From Bin87 sp965232895 (GTDB lineage Bacteria; Chloroflexota; Dehalococcoidia; Lucifugimonadales; UBA3495), in NCBI GenBank assembly GCA_965232895.1, contig OZ247430.1, positions 3,348,001 through 3,412,000 of the forward strand: a DNA stretch of 64,000 nucleotides, given 5' to 3'. Made by a program: the position numbers and the translations under genes. The number at the start of each line of letters is the position of its first letter. Position 1 is the stretch's first letter. Under the pieces are notes generated by a model. That model was given only the letters and a program-made list of their open reading frames with translations, made no database searches and had not been told where the DNA came from. Shown here in pieces: positions 9,662 through 18,158 of this stretch.

Positions 9662-9717
9662 GCGCTGCAATCTGCGTTAAATAATCGATTCCATATATGG
9701 AAAAATCGACGCAGCGC
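9662..9717. promoter_or_regulatory. Imperfect palindrome in the 428-bp gap before the second Calx-beta gene
   Basis: A perfect 14-bp palindrome TTCCATATATGGAA (9689-9702) sits inside a wider inverted repeat, GCGCTGC (9662-9668) and GCAGCGC (9711-9717). It could be a protein-binding site or cruciform. No T-run follows, so it is not an obvious terminator. I see no gene in 9403-9830. Confidence 0.35.
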
Positions 9718-9830
9718 AGAGTCTATCGCTCCAGCGCCGGCGATAGCATCCGAGCAAATATAGAGCGCGACCCGATACCCTACATCTGGAAAAGGCCCGA
9801 TAGCCCACTTGAAACGACGAGGAATGAATT

Positions 9831-12275
9831 ATGATGAACAACCTGACCAAGGGCAGGAAGCCCGGAATCCTGGGAGCAGGGGCCTTATTGGCATTGGCTC
9901 TGCTGCTGCTGTATGGCACCGCCGAGGTGGCGTACGCGCAGCAGGATCGTCCCCCCAGGGCAGGCATTTCGTCCCAGGACGACGTGACCGAGGGAGAGAG
10001 CGCGGTGTTCACCGTTACGATAGCCCGCGCCCCCTCGTCCAATCTGCTGATCCCCGTCACCGTGTACGAGTATCCGCCCCAGGGGAGCGTCGCCGCCATC
10101 GGCCAGACCGGGGCAAGGGTAGTCACCATACCCAGCGGCTATAAGACGGGTACGCTGAACGTCGCCACGGACGATGATTCCACCGCGGAGCCTCGCGGCA
10201 TGATCACTGCCGTGATCGATACGCCCACGCTCACCTCCGGGTACACCCTGGACCGGACGGCCACCTACAGCTCGGTCGTCGTGTCGGACAACGACAACCC
10301 CACTCCCCAGGTCACCGTCAGCCCGTGGATCCCAAATGCCAGTGAGGCTCATGAGAAGGTGACTTTCACGGTTAGCGCCAACCCGGCGCCTCAGGATCCG
10401 ATCTCCGTCAACGTGAACGTCACGGCCACGGGTGATTATGGCATTCAACCCGGCGCGCACGTCGTGGTCGTCCCGACGCAGAACAATGGCAGCATAGAAT
10501 TCTCCGTGCCATTCATCGACGACGTGTTCAACGAAGCCAACGGCACCGTCACCGCGACGGTCCAGGCGGGCAACGACTACGACGTCGGCAGTCCGGCTTC
10601 CTCGACCATCAACATCATAGACAACGATACTACCTACGTCAGCATCTCCGGCGGATCTGCCGTCACGGAAGGGGAAGCCGCGACCTACACCCTCTCCGCC
10701 TCGCCGTGGCCGTACCAGGCAATCTCGGTGAAGGTGAACGTTGCGCCGTCCTCAGAGGTAACGGGCGTGACCGCCGGCGTTCAAACCGTCAGCGTCCCGA
10801 CCACCGGCTCCGCATCGTTCACGGTCAGTACGACTGATAACAGCCACTATGCGCCGTTCGGCCTCGGCTCGATCACCGCGACGGTCAAGGACAACACCGG
10901 CTACGACGTGGGCTCGCCGCCCTCGGCCAGGGTGGACGTGCTCGACGACGACGGCCCCGTAATTACCATTGCGCCCGTCGGCGACGTGACGGAAGGCGCC
11001 GACGCGTCTTTCACCCTCACCTCCAACCCGCCCGTATCCAACGGCGTGACGGTGAACCTGGAGATTGCGACCACGGGCGACTATGGCGTGACCGCTGGCA
11101 GCAAGACCGTTTACATCCCGGACAGCGGCTCCAAGACGTACAGCCTGAGCACGACCGACGACGCGTTTGACGAGCCGGACGGCACGGTCAAGGCGACGGT
11201 CAACACCGGCCTCAGCTACGTGGTGGGCGCTCCGTCCTCCGCGACCGTCAACGTCGCCGATGACGAAGCGACGCTCTCCGGCGGTCCGGTGCTCACCCTC
11301 GCCGCCGGCGCCGACGTCACCGAAGGCGAACACGCCAGCTTCACGATCACCGCGACGCCGGCAGTGCCGTCCGGCCAGACGCTCGACGTCAACATCGGCT
11401 TCAAAGTGCCGGGTCTCATCAATCTACCCCGGACGGAAACGATGACCGGGGCGACGCATACCTACACCGTGATCACCGATGACAACAACTTTGACGAACA
11501 CGACGTCACCGCATCTTCCTTCATCAAGCCAGGGACCGGCTACACCCTGGGAGACCCCTATACGGCCAGCCTCACCGTCGTTGACAACGACCTGGCAAAG
11601 GTCTATTTCTCAGGTCCCGGCCGCAACTGGATCGACGAGGACGGCTCAGCCAAGTTCGGCCTCACCGTGAATCCATCGTCGGACCATGCCCTGACAATCG
11701 AAGTGGAGGTGACCTCCACGGGTGACTTCGGAATCCCGGCTCACACCAAGCGCCTGAGCATCCCGGCCCGGACGGGCGGCACTGGGTTCGCCATCTTTTC
11801 CGTGCCCGACCAGGTCCACGAACCCAATGGATCGTTTACGGTCACCGTGCAGCCGAACAGCGCCATCGAGATTGTCGGCTCGGCTTCACAGACCATCACC
11901 GTCAGGGACGACGACCCTTCGCCGGGACCTCGAATCAGTATTGAGTACCCCATAGACAAAGCGAAAGCAGGAGGAAAGCTCGAATTCGTGATCAACCTGA
12001 GCGAAACCTGGGCGGACACGGTCAGTGTGGATTACAGAATAGATACCATGTCCTGGAATCTCATACCCGGAACGGACTTCTATGACGACGATGACGGGCT
12101 GGAGGGAACCATCGAGTTCGCCCCTGGGGAGCGCCAGGCCGTCCTCGACGTGCACATCGACCCGTGGGCTCCGGTGGAACACCGGAACAAGATCGCCGTC
12201 GAGCTCACGAACCCGGTCAACGGCTCCTTCTTACGGGGTCAAGACTTCGCGATCGGTTACCTCACCAATAAGTGA
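9831..12275 (+). CDS. Secreted protein of seven Calx-beta-like domains
   Basis: The 814-residue protein starts with a type I signal peptide: basic MMNNLTKGRKP, a hydrophobic Leu/Ala core to about residue 33, and a likely A-Y-A cleavage site before QQD. About seven Calx-beta-like domains follow, marked by V-T-E-G-E/A motifs and terminal D-N-D-N, D-N-D-T, D-D-D-G, D-D-E-A, D-N-D-L and D-D-D-P strands. The last domain (GPRISIEYP ... AIGYLTNK) is diverged. The repeats are much less alike than those in the giant protein at the left edge, so this gene is older or under different constraint. An ACGAGGA site precedes the ATG pair by about 8 bases. A strong terminator follows. An extracellular calcium-binding adhesive or structural role is inferred. 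Confidence 0.88.
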   Translation: MMNNLTKGRKPGILGAGALLALALLLLYGTAEVAYAQQDRPPRAGISSQDDVTEGESAVFTVTIARAPSSNLLIPVTVYEYPPQGSVAAIGQTGARVVTIPSGYKTGTLNVATDDDSTAEPRGMITAVIDTPTLTSGYTLDRTATYSSVVVSDNDNPTPQVTVSPWIPNASEAHEKVTFTVSANPAPQDPISVNVNVTATGDYGIQPGAHVVVVPTQNNGSIEFSVPFIDDVFNEANGTVTATVQAGNDYDVGSPASSTINIIDNDTTYVSISGGSAVTEGEAATYTLSASPWPYQAISVKVNVAPSSEVTGVTAGVQTVSVPTTGSASFTVSTTDNSHYAPFGLGSITATVKDNTGYDVGSPPSARVDVLDDDGPVITIAPVGDVTEGADASFTLTSNPPVSNGVTVNLEIATTGDYGVTAGSKTVYIPDSGSKTYSLSTTDDAFDEPDGTVKATVNTGLSYVVGAPSSATVNVADDEATLSGGPVLTLAAGADVTEGEHASFTITATPAVPSGQTLDVNIGFKVPGLINLPRTETMTGATHTYTVITDDNNFDEHDVTASSFIKPGTGYTLGDPYTASLTVVDNDLAKVYFSGPGRNWIDEDGSAKFGLTVNPSSDHALTIEVEVTSTGDFGIPAHTKRLSIPARTGGTGFAIFSVPDQVHEPNGSFTVTVQPNSAIEIVGSASQTITVRDDDPSPGPRISIEYPIDKAKAGGKLEFVINLSETWADTVSVDYRIDTMSWNLIPGTDFYDDDDGLEGTIEFAPGERQAVLDVHIDPWAPVEHRNKIAVELTNPVNGSFLRGQDFAIGYLTNK

Positions 12276-12320
12276 TCCCGAAGTGATCCCGCTCCTTCGA
12301 CTTACGACGATGGAGAATCG

Positions 12321-12352
12321 CCACGGCCCCCGAAAGGGGGCTGTGGTGTTTT
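12321..12352 (+). terminator. Intrinsic terminator of the second Calx-beta gene
   Basis: An 11-bp stem (CCACGGCCCCC with GGGGGCTGTGG, one G-U pair) closed by a GAAA tetraloop is followed by TGTTTT. It lies 46 bases after the stop codon and just outside the IS110-type element. Confidence 0.88.
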
Positions 12353-12400
12353 ACGTGAAGGGGACCGTCAGAATCAGCAACTGTCTTGATGGTCAAGGGG

Positions 12401-13357
12401 TTAGGCGGCGGCGGCAACAGGGTTTTGCCAGGGGGTGTTGGATTTGATGATGGCGTTGCAGACGGTGAGCAGCTTGCGCATACACGCGATGAGGGCGACC
12501 TTCTGGGCCTTGCCGGCGGCCAGCAGACGCTCATAACCGGCTCGGATGGCTGGGTTGCATCGGGTGGCCGCCAGGGTTGCCAGGTACAAGGCGGCCCGCA
12601 ACTGGCGCCGGCCGCCCCACACTGAGCGTTTGCCGCGCCATTGTCCGCTGTCCCGGTTGTAGGGGGCCACGCCCGCCAGGGCGGCGATTTCCCCCGGTCT
12701 GGCGTGTCCCAGCTCGGGCAGTTGGGCGATCAGCGTGGAGACCAGGACCGGCCCCACGCCGGGGATGGAGCGCAGCAGTTGGGCTTGAGTTTGCCAGACG
12801 GCGTGGTCTTGCAGCAGCGCGGCGATGTCCTGGTCCAGTTGGGCCACTTGCCTTCCCAACAGCTCCAGGTGGTCGTCGATTTGGGCGACCACCAGTTCCG
12901 ACGACACCTGCCGCCGGCGGTTGCGCTCCTGGGTCTGCATGGCGACCAACTGACGGCGCCGGGACACCAGAGCTTGCAACTCCCGCTGGGCCGCGTCGGG
13001 CAACGGACGCACCGGCGGACGCAGCGCAGCTCCGAACTGGGCCAGTACCTGGGCGTCCAGCCGGTCGGTCTTGGCCAGCCGTCCCGTAGCCCGGGCGAAC
13101 TCCCGCACCTGGCGCGGATTGACCACCACTGCGGGCAGTCCGGCGGCGGCCAACTCCGTCACCAGCCGGGTTTCCAATCCTCCAGTGGCCTCCACGATGA
13201 CCCGCTGCGGCCGCAGCGGGACCAGCTCCGCCACCAACTCGCGCAGACTGGCGTCGGTGTACTCCACACTCCAGGCCCGGTCTGCCGGAAGCGCCCAACA
13301 ATCCAGGCAGGCTTTGGACACGTCAATGCCGATGATTGTCATTGTCTCGGTGGTCAT
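12401..13357 (-). CDS. IS110-family DEDD transposase/recombinase
   Basis: The complete 318-residue protein has the two-domain plan of IS110 recombinases. The N-terminal RuvC-like domain shows GIDVSK (Asp12), IVEATGG (Glu56) and KTDRLDA (Asp98, Asp101), the expected DEDD set. The C-terminal Transposase_20 domain has SIPGVGPVLVSTLIAQLPE and a GVAPYNRDSGQWRGKR segment that should carry the catalytic serine. IS110 enzymes use a structured bridge RNA from the element's own non-coding end to pair target and donor DNA. Here the non-coding side is long upstream of the gene (right of 13357) and short downstream, which fits the IS110 rather than IS1111 layout. All key residues are present, so it may be active. 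Confidence 0.92.
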   Translation of the reverse strand: MTTETMTIIGIDVSKACLDCWALPADRAWSVEYTDASLRELVAELVPLRPQRVIVEATGGLETRLVTELAAAGLPAVVVNPRQVREFARATGRLAKTDRLDAQVLAQFGAALRPPVRPLPDAAQRELQALVSRRRQLVAMQTQERNRRRQVSSELVVAQIDDHLELLGRQVAQLDQDIAALLQDHAVWQTQAQLLRSIPGVGPVLVSTLIAQLPELGHARPGEIAALAGVAPYNRDSGQWRGKRSVWGGRRQLRAALYLATLAATRCNPAIRAGYERLLAAGKAQKVALIACMRKLLTVCNAIIKSNTPWQNPVAAAA

Positions 13358-13570
13358 GATGTTTTACACTCCCCGTACCTTTGGTTTGGCGTAGCCTGCC
13401 ATTCCCGGACTACCCCATTCCCGGACTACCCGGCCTTGCAATACGGGGTCTGGTTAGTCAGCCCCTCACAACTGTTCGGGTTAGCCAAGGGTGAACGACG
13501 CGGCGACCTTGCTGATTCACGGCTTCGCGCAGCGAGCCCCAGGATTAACGGTCTGCCGCGTCGTTGGCTT
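13358..13570 (-). ncRNA. Candidate bridge-RNA region of the IS110-type element
   Basis: This is the non-coding stretch directly upstream of the transposase start, where IS110-group elements encode their bridge RNA. It contains a near-perfect direct repeat (CCATTCCCGGACTACC at about 13400-13430) and several short GC-rich inverted segments. I cannot fold it or compare it with other copies, so the boundaries and the RNA itself are inferred from position. Confidence 0.35.
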
Positions 13571-13848
13571 CTCCAAGATACAAGGATTTACGGGATTTTA
13601 TGATTGGACAGGATTGGGAGATCTCCACCAGGGAACGGCGCCAATCCTGATAATCCCCAGGGCAATCGCATCATAGGCTCCAGGCCAGTCACTCCGGCGA
13701 AAGCCGGAGTCCATTGGTCATAGAATGAACGAATTGGAAGCATATTTAACGAATTAGATCACTGGATTCCTGCTTGCGCAGGAATGACGGCGATGATGCG
13801 ATTACCCTGTGATAATCCCGAAATCTTGAAAATCCCGATTCTGACGAT
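13570..13848. mobile_element. MITE-like element, family B, split by a nested insertion
   Basis: The outer parts (about 13570-13657 and 13820-13848) match, in reverse orientation, the intact element at 54644-54759. Shared segments include GGGATTTTATGATT, ACAGGATTGGGAGA, CCAATCCTGATAATCC and CTTGAAAATCCCGATTCTGA. The right end ATTCTGACGAT is intact, while the left end is diverged. It carries no coding sequence. Confidence 0.7.
13658..13809. mobile_element. MITE-like element, family A, 152 bp, nested in family B
   Basis: Terminal inverted repeats of 17 bp with one mismatch (CAGGGCAATCGCATCAT; CAGGGTAATCGCATCAT on the other strand) bound the element. It is flanked by a perfect 10-bp direct repeat TGATAATCCC at 13648-13657 and 13810-13819. 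Removing element and one repeat restores the sequence of the intact family-B copy, apart from a one-base shift. Inside are two palindromic segments, CCGGCGAAAGCCGG and CCTGCTTGCGCAGG. No open frame is present, so it would need a transposase supplied in trans. Confidence 0.8.
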
Positions 13849-14050
13849 TCCCCGCCGCAAACTGTCAACGCTGCCCGGGAAGATGCCGGCCCGAGCCGAG
13901 TCGTGCTGACGGATATCGTCGATATATTGGGGATAGTCATAATGATTGTCCTTGTTAATTTACGAAACCGATAACTGATTATCATCTGTGCCGATATTGA
14001 CGTATATCGTAGATTATTAATTCATGTGCGCACGATACTGAAATGTTTTC

Positions 14051-14079
14051 TTGACAGGCCAATTGCACATGACTACGAT
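14051..14079 (+). promoter_or_regulatory. Sigma70-type promoter for the ABC transporter cluster
   Basis: A perfect -35 TTGACA (14051-14056), a 17-bp spacer and a -10 TACGAT (14074-14079) predict a start near 14086 and a leader of about 90 nt. The region 13849-14050 is AT-rich and shows no gene. Confidence 0.65.
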
Positions 14080-14178
14080 AGGCCGCGCTGTGCCAGGCGC
14101 GTCGAAGTGCGCTCCCGAGCATGGCCGATCTGTCTCAAATGGGGCAGGTTTCGATCCAGGCAGGAGGATTTCGCGCCA

Positions 14179-16131
14179 ATGTTGTCCAATTTCAGACCAT
14201 TCATAGTTGCCACCGTGATAGCTGCGGTTTTCGTCGTTGCAACGGCCTGCGGTGGCGCGGAAGCGCCGGCTCCGGCGGCGCCGTCCGACGGCGCCGCCGG
14301 AGCCGCGGCACCCGCCCCCACCGCAGCCAGCCCGGTCACCGGCGCCAACGTGCCCGGCCCGGGTTCGACGGCGGCAGCGCCGGCGGCGTCGGAGCCGACT
14401 CAGCCCGCCGCTGACGCCACGCCCACGTTTACGCCGCCGCCAGCGGCCACGACGCGACCGACCAACACGCCGGCGCCCACCGCCGTCGCGCGGACTGCTC
14501 CGACGCCTCTCCCCAGCGGCCCGCCCCAGGCTGGCGGCCTGATCCGCATGGCGGCCTACGCGGACACCAAGGACTGGGACCCGTTGGGTTCGGCCTCCAC
14601 GTCCAGCGTGATTTCCTATTCCCAGCTGTACAACCAGTTGGTGCAGTTTGACACCACCAACACCAACGAGGTGGTGCCGGACCTGGCGGAAAACTGGAGC
14701 CTGAACGATGACGGCACGATCTACACCTTCCGCATTCGTGACGACGTAACCTGGAATGACGGGACGCCGTTCACCATCGACGACGTGCACTACACCTTCC
14801 TGCGTTATGGCAACCCCTGCAACAGCCGGGGACGTTCCGGCCTGTGGCGCACCTATACCAACCCGCTGGAGGTCGCCGACCGCGACGCCGGGGACTGCAC
14901 TCTCACCAATCCGGAAGACGCGCTCCGCGTGGTGGACGACCAGACCATCGAGTTCCACCTGGCCTTCGCCTCCGGCGCGTTCATCAAGTTCCTCGCCATT
15001 GACTACGTGAAGATCCTGCCCAAGCACCTGCTGGAACAGGAAATCGACCTGAACCTGGCCGAGAACATCATCAAGCACAACTCCGGAACCGGCCCGTTCA
15101 TCCTGGAGTCCTACCAGTCGGGCAACTCCTACTTTGCCAACAAGAACCCCAACTACTTCAAGGAAGGGCGACCGTACCTCGACCGCATCGAGCATTACAT
15201 CATCACCACGCCGGCGACGGCGCAGGCCCAGGTGGAAGCGCGCCAGATCGACATGGCCAACGCCGCCACCATGAACCTGACCGCGCCGGAGTACTACGCG
15301 CTGGAAACGCGCACCAACAGCGAGTACGTGGCCCACGACGTGTTCGGCGGCGCGACGCGCGGCTTGATGCTCAACGTCAAGCGCGAACCTTTCAGCGACC
15401 ACCGGGTCCGGCAGGCCATCAACCTGGCCGTTGACCGGCAGAAGCACAACGCCCGCGGGCTGCATCACGCCGGCCGCGGTCACTGCCCGATGGTGGGCAT
15501 GGCCAACAGCCTGGAGGAGTGCGCCACCTGGCCCGGCATGCGCCCGAAGGACTCCCCTGAAGGGCAGCAGGACATCGCCCGCGCCCGGGAGTTGATGGCC
15601 GAGGCCGGCTATCCCGACGGGTTCGAAATCCAGTACACGGTTCGCCAGGTTGGAACCTACGTGGACGAGTGTTCGGTGATCAAGCAGGACCTGGAGGACT
15701 ACCTGAACATTCGCGGCGCCATCGAGGTCCTGCCCAGCGCCGCGGGATACGCCAAGTACGGCACGTCCCGTCCCGCTGACGCCAGGGGCGACTGGGAAAT
15801 GAGCTGCCAGGCGGACGGCATGACCGTGCTGGACCCGGACGCCATCTGGGGCGGCATCTTCCTCAAGGGCGGCACGCGAAACTACACCGACTGGGAAGCT
15901 CCGGAGACCAACGCCTGGTTCGAGGCTCAGAAGGTCGAACTCGACCCGGAGAAGCGGCGGGAGATCAACAAGGAGGCGGAGCGGTGGCTGCACGAATTCA
16001 GCAATAACCACTGGGTCAGCCTCACCCTCGGGCAGAACTTCTGGGTCGTCCACCAGGACGTCAAGGGCTTCGTGGCTCCGCAGACCGTGCAGTACGGGTT
16101 CAAGCACGAGGACCTCTGGCTGGACCGGTAG
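14179..16131 (+). CDS. ABC transporter substrate-binding lipoprotein, family 5 (copy 1)
   Basis: The protein is a peptide/nickel/opine-type extracellular solute-binding protein (SBP_bac_5). The 650-residue product begins with a lipoprotein signal ending in V-A-T-A-C, with lipidation predicted at Cys24, so it should be tethered outside the membrane. An Ala/Pro/Thr-rich linker of ~100 residues with PTNTPAPTA follows, typical of Chloroflexota lipoproteins. The binding domain starts near GGLIRMAAYADTKDWDPLG and includes the family segment LTLRIRDDVTWNDGTPFT-like (here YTFRIRDDVTWNDGTPF). ATG 14179 was chosen because GGAGGA lies 10 bases upstream and the signal peptide starts there; the frame itself is open from 14026. 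It is the first gene behind a strong promoter, with two paralogues downstream. The substrate is unknown. Confidence 0.9.
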   Translation: MLSNFRPFIVATVIAAVFVVATACGGAEAPAPAAPSDGAAGAAAPAPTAASPVTGANVPGPGSTAAAPAASEPTQPAADATPTFTPPPAATTRPTNTPAPTAVARTAPTPLPSGPPQAGGLIRMAAYADTKDWDPLGSASTSSVISYSQLYNQLVQFDTTNTNEVVPDLAENWSLNDDGTIYTFRIRDDVTWNDGTPFTIDDVHYTFLRYGNPCNSRGRSGLWRTYTNPLEVADRDAGDCTLTNPEDALRVVDDQTIEFHLAFASGAFIKFLAIDYVKILPKHLLEQEIDLNLAENIIKHNSGTGPFILESYQSGNSYFANKNPNYFKEGRPYLDRIEHYIITTPATAQAQVEARQIDMANAATMNLTAPEYYALETRTNSEYVAHDVFGGATRGLMLNVKREPFSDHRVRQAINLAVDRQKHNARGLHHAGRGHCPMVGMANSLEECATWPGMRPKDSPEGQQDIARARELMAEAGYPDGFEIQYTVRQVGTYVDECSVIKQDLEDYLNIRGAIEVLPSAAGYAKYGTSRPADARGDWEMSCQADGMTVLDPDAIWGGIFLKGGTRNYTDWEAPETNAWFEAQKVELDPEKRREINKEAERWLHEFSNNHWVSLTLGQNFWVVHQDVKGFVAPQTVQYGFKHEDLWLDR

Positions 16132-16181
16132 ATGCTTTCCGCACACCCATCCCGTTGCCACTGTTGGAGACGGAAAGACGT

Positions 16182-18107
16182 ATGAGCCTGAAAATCAAGC
16201 CAATACTACTGGTCAGCATGGCCGCCAGTGCGGCAATGCTCGCCGCGGTGGCCTGCGGCGGCGCGGAAGAAACCGCGGCTCCCGTCGCGCCGGCGGCCCC
16301 GGCGGCGACCGAAGCCCCGGCCGCTGCGGCGCCGGCTCCGGCGGCGGCCGCCACCACGGCTCCGGCCGCGCCGGTAGTGCAGGGGGCCGATCCGACCCCG
16401 ACCTTTACGCCTCCGCCCGCGGCCACCATTCGGCCGACCAACACGCCGGTTGCCGAGTACGAGGCGCGGATTGCGCCCACCCCGGTCCCCAGTGGCCCGC
16501 CGCGACAGGGTGGCGTCGTGCGGATGTCGGCCTACGCGGACACCAAGGACTGGGATCCCCTGGGTTCCGCCTCGCTGTCCAGCGTGATCTCCTACTCGCA
16601 GTTGTACAACCAGCTGGTGCACTACAACAGCGTGGAGACTGACCAGGTCGAGGGCGACCTTGCCACGGACTGGCAGGTCAGCCCGGACGGGCTCACCTAC
16701 ACCTTCAACCTGAACGACAACATCCAGTGGAACGACGGCGAACCGCTGACGTCAGCCGACGTTGTGTACAGTTTCCTGCGGTACGCCAACCCCTGCAACG
16801 CGGCCGGACGCTCCGGCCTCTGGCGCCAGTACACCGTGCCGATTGAAGTGGCAGACCGGGATGGCGGCGACTGCACACCCACCAACGCCGATGATGTAAT
16901 GCGCGCGGTGGACGACCGTACCGTCGAGTTTGACCTGCGGTTCCCGTCCGGCGCATTCATCAAGTTCATGGCCATCGACTACGTGAAGGTTCTGCCCAGG
17001 CATCTGCTTGAGGCGGGGATAGATCTCAACCAGGCGCAGAACATCATCGCGCATAACTCCGGCTCCGGCCCCTTTGTGCTGGAAGAGTATTCATCCGGCA
17101 ACTCGTACTTCGTGAACCGGAACGAAAACTACTTCAAAACCGGCAAGCCGTACTTCGACCGCATCGAACACTTCATCATCGTTGACACCGCGACCCTGAC
17201 CGCACAGATCGAAGGGCGAAACATCGACATGATGAACGGCGGCTTCTCCAACCTGACGCCCCTGGAATACCTGGAGCTGGAACAGCGGATGGAAGGGGAG
17301 TACGTGATGCACGAGTTCCCGCCCTCGGGCAACTGGGGCTTCATGATGAACGTGAAGCGGGAACCGTTCACCGACCCGCGGGTTCGCAAGGCCATCCACC
17401 TGGCCATCGACCGGGACGACCTGAATGAGAAGATCTGGGACGGCACCGCCGGCATCGCCTGCCCTCTGGGCGGCATGGGACATTCCTTCGACGAGTGCTA
17501 CACCTGGCCCGGGATCCGGCCCAAGGACAGCGCGGGCGGCCAGCAGGACCTGGAGGAAGCCAGGCGCCTCATGACCGAGGCCGGGTATCCCGATGGCTTC
17601 GAGGTCGAGTACACCGCTCGGCAGGCCGCCGGCTATCCCAAGCAGTGCCAGGTAATCAAGCAGCAGCTGGAAGAGGCCCTGAACATCACCGGCGACATCG
17701 AAACCCTGCCCAGCGCCGCCGGATACGCCAAGTATGGCACTTCGCGCTCGCCGGACTCCGTGGGTGACTGGATTGTTTCGTGCCAGGGCGAGGGCATGGT
17801 GGTCCTTGATCCGGACGCGCTGTATGGCGGTATCTACAACAAGGGCGGCACCCGCAACTACACCGACTGGAGCCACCCGATGGTGGAGGAATGGTTCGAG
17901 GCTCAGAAGACCGAGCAGGATCCGGACGCCCGCCGGGAGATCAACAAGACGGCTGAACTGTGGTTGAACGAATATTCCGACAACCATTGGGTCAACCTGG
18001 GCTGGAACCGGTTCTTCTGGATCGTCCACCGCGACATCAAGGGGTTCCATCCGCCCACCACCGTGCAGTATTTCTTCAAGTACGAAGACTACTGGCTTGA
18101 CCGTTAG
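16182..18107 (+). CDS. ABC transporter substrate-binding lipoprotein, family 5 (copy 2)
   Basis: The 641-residue paralogue of the upstream gene lies 50 bp after it. The signal ends A-A-V-A-C, with predicted lipid attachment at Cys25, followed by an Ala/Pro linker and the same core (MSAYADTKDWDPLGSASLSS). The conserved C-terminal block AGYAKYGTSR, VVLDPDALYGGIYNKGG and NYTDW is shared by all three copies. MSLKIKPI was taken as the start, since it gives a compact signal peptide, although the frame opens at 16155. The permease pair follows directly, so this copy is probably its main receptor. Divergence from copy 1 in the central loop (IWDGTAGIACPLGGMG) suggests a different ligand. Confidence 0.9.
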   Translation: MSLKIKPILLVSMAASAAMLAAVACGGAEETAAPVAPAAPAATEAPAAAAPAPAAAATTAPAAPVVQGADPTPTFTPPPAATIRPTNTPVAEYEARIAPTPVPSGPPRQGGVVRMSAYADTKDWDPLGSASLSSVISYSQLYNQLVHYNSVETDQVEGDLATDWQVSPDGLTYTFNLNDNIQWNDGEPLTSADVVYSFLRYANPCNAAGRSGLWRQYTVPIEVADRDGGDCTPTNADDVMRAVDDRTVEFDLRFPSGAFIKFMAIDYVKVLPRHLLEAGIDLNQAQNIIAHNSGSGPFVLEEYSSGNSYFVNRNENYFKTGKPYFDRIEHFIIVDTATLTAQIEGRNIDMMNGGFSNLTPLEYLELEQRMEGEYVMHEFPPSGNWGFMMNVKREPFTDPRVRKAIHLAIDRDDLNEKIWDGTAGIACPLGGMGHSFDECYTWPGIRPKDSAGGQQDLEEARRLMTEAGYPDGFEVEYTARQAAGYPKQCQVIKQQLEEALNITGDIETLPSAAGYAKYGTSRSPDSVGDWIVSCQGEGMVVLDPDALYGGIYNKGGTRNYTDWSHPMVEEWFEAQKTEQDPDARREINKTAELWLNEYSDNHWVNLGWNRFFWIVHRDIKGFHPPTTVQYFFKYEDYWLDR

Positions 18108-18158
18108 CCCAACGGATCGCGCCCAACCATGTTGCGTCCGGGACGCTAGGGGGTTCAC

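Noticed and set aside
12347..13372. TGTTTTAC near both sides of the IS110 gene as element ends
   Set aside because: The 8-bp match is short, one copy belongs to a terminator T-run, and IS110 elements normally lack such flanking repeats.
14017..16161. Very long open frame antisense to the first binding protein
   Set aside because: High GC and biased codon use create long antisense frames; the sense strand has signal peptide, ribosome site and family motifs, while the antisense product matches nothing. Similar antisense frames over 2790-3911 and 17091-18857 were dropped for the same reason.
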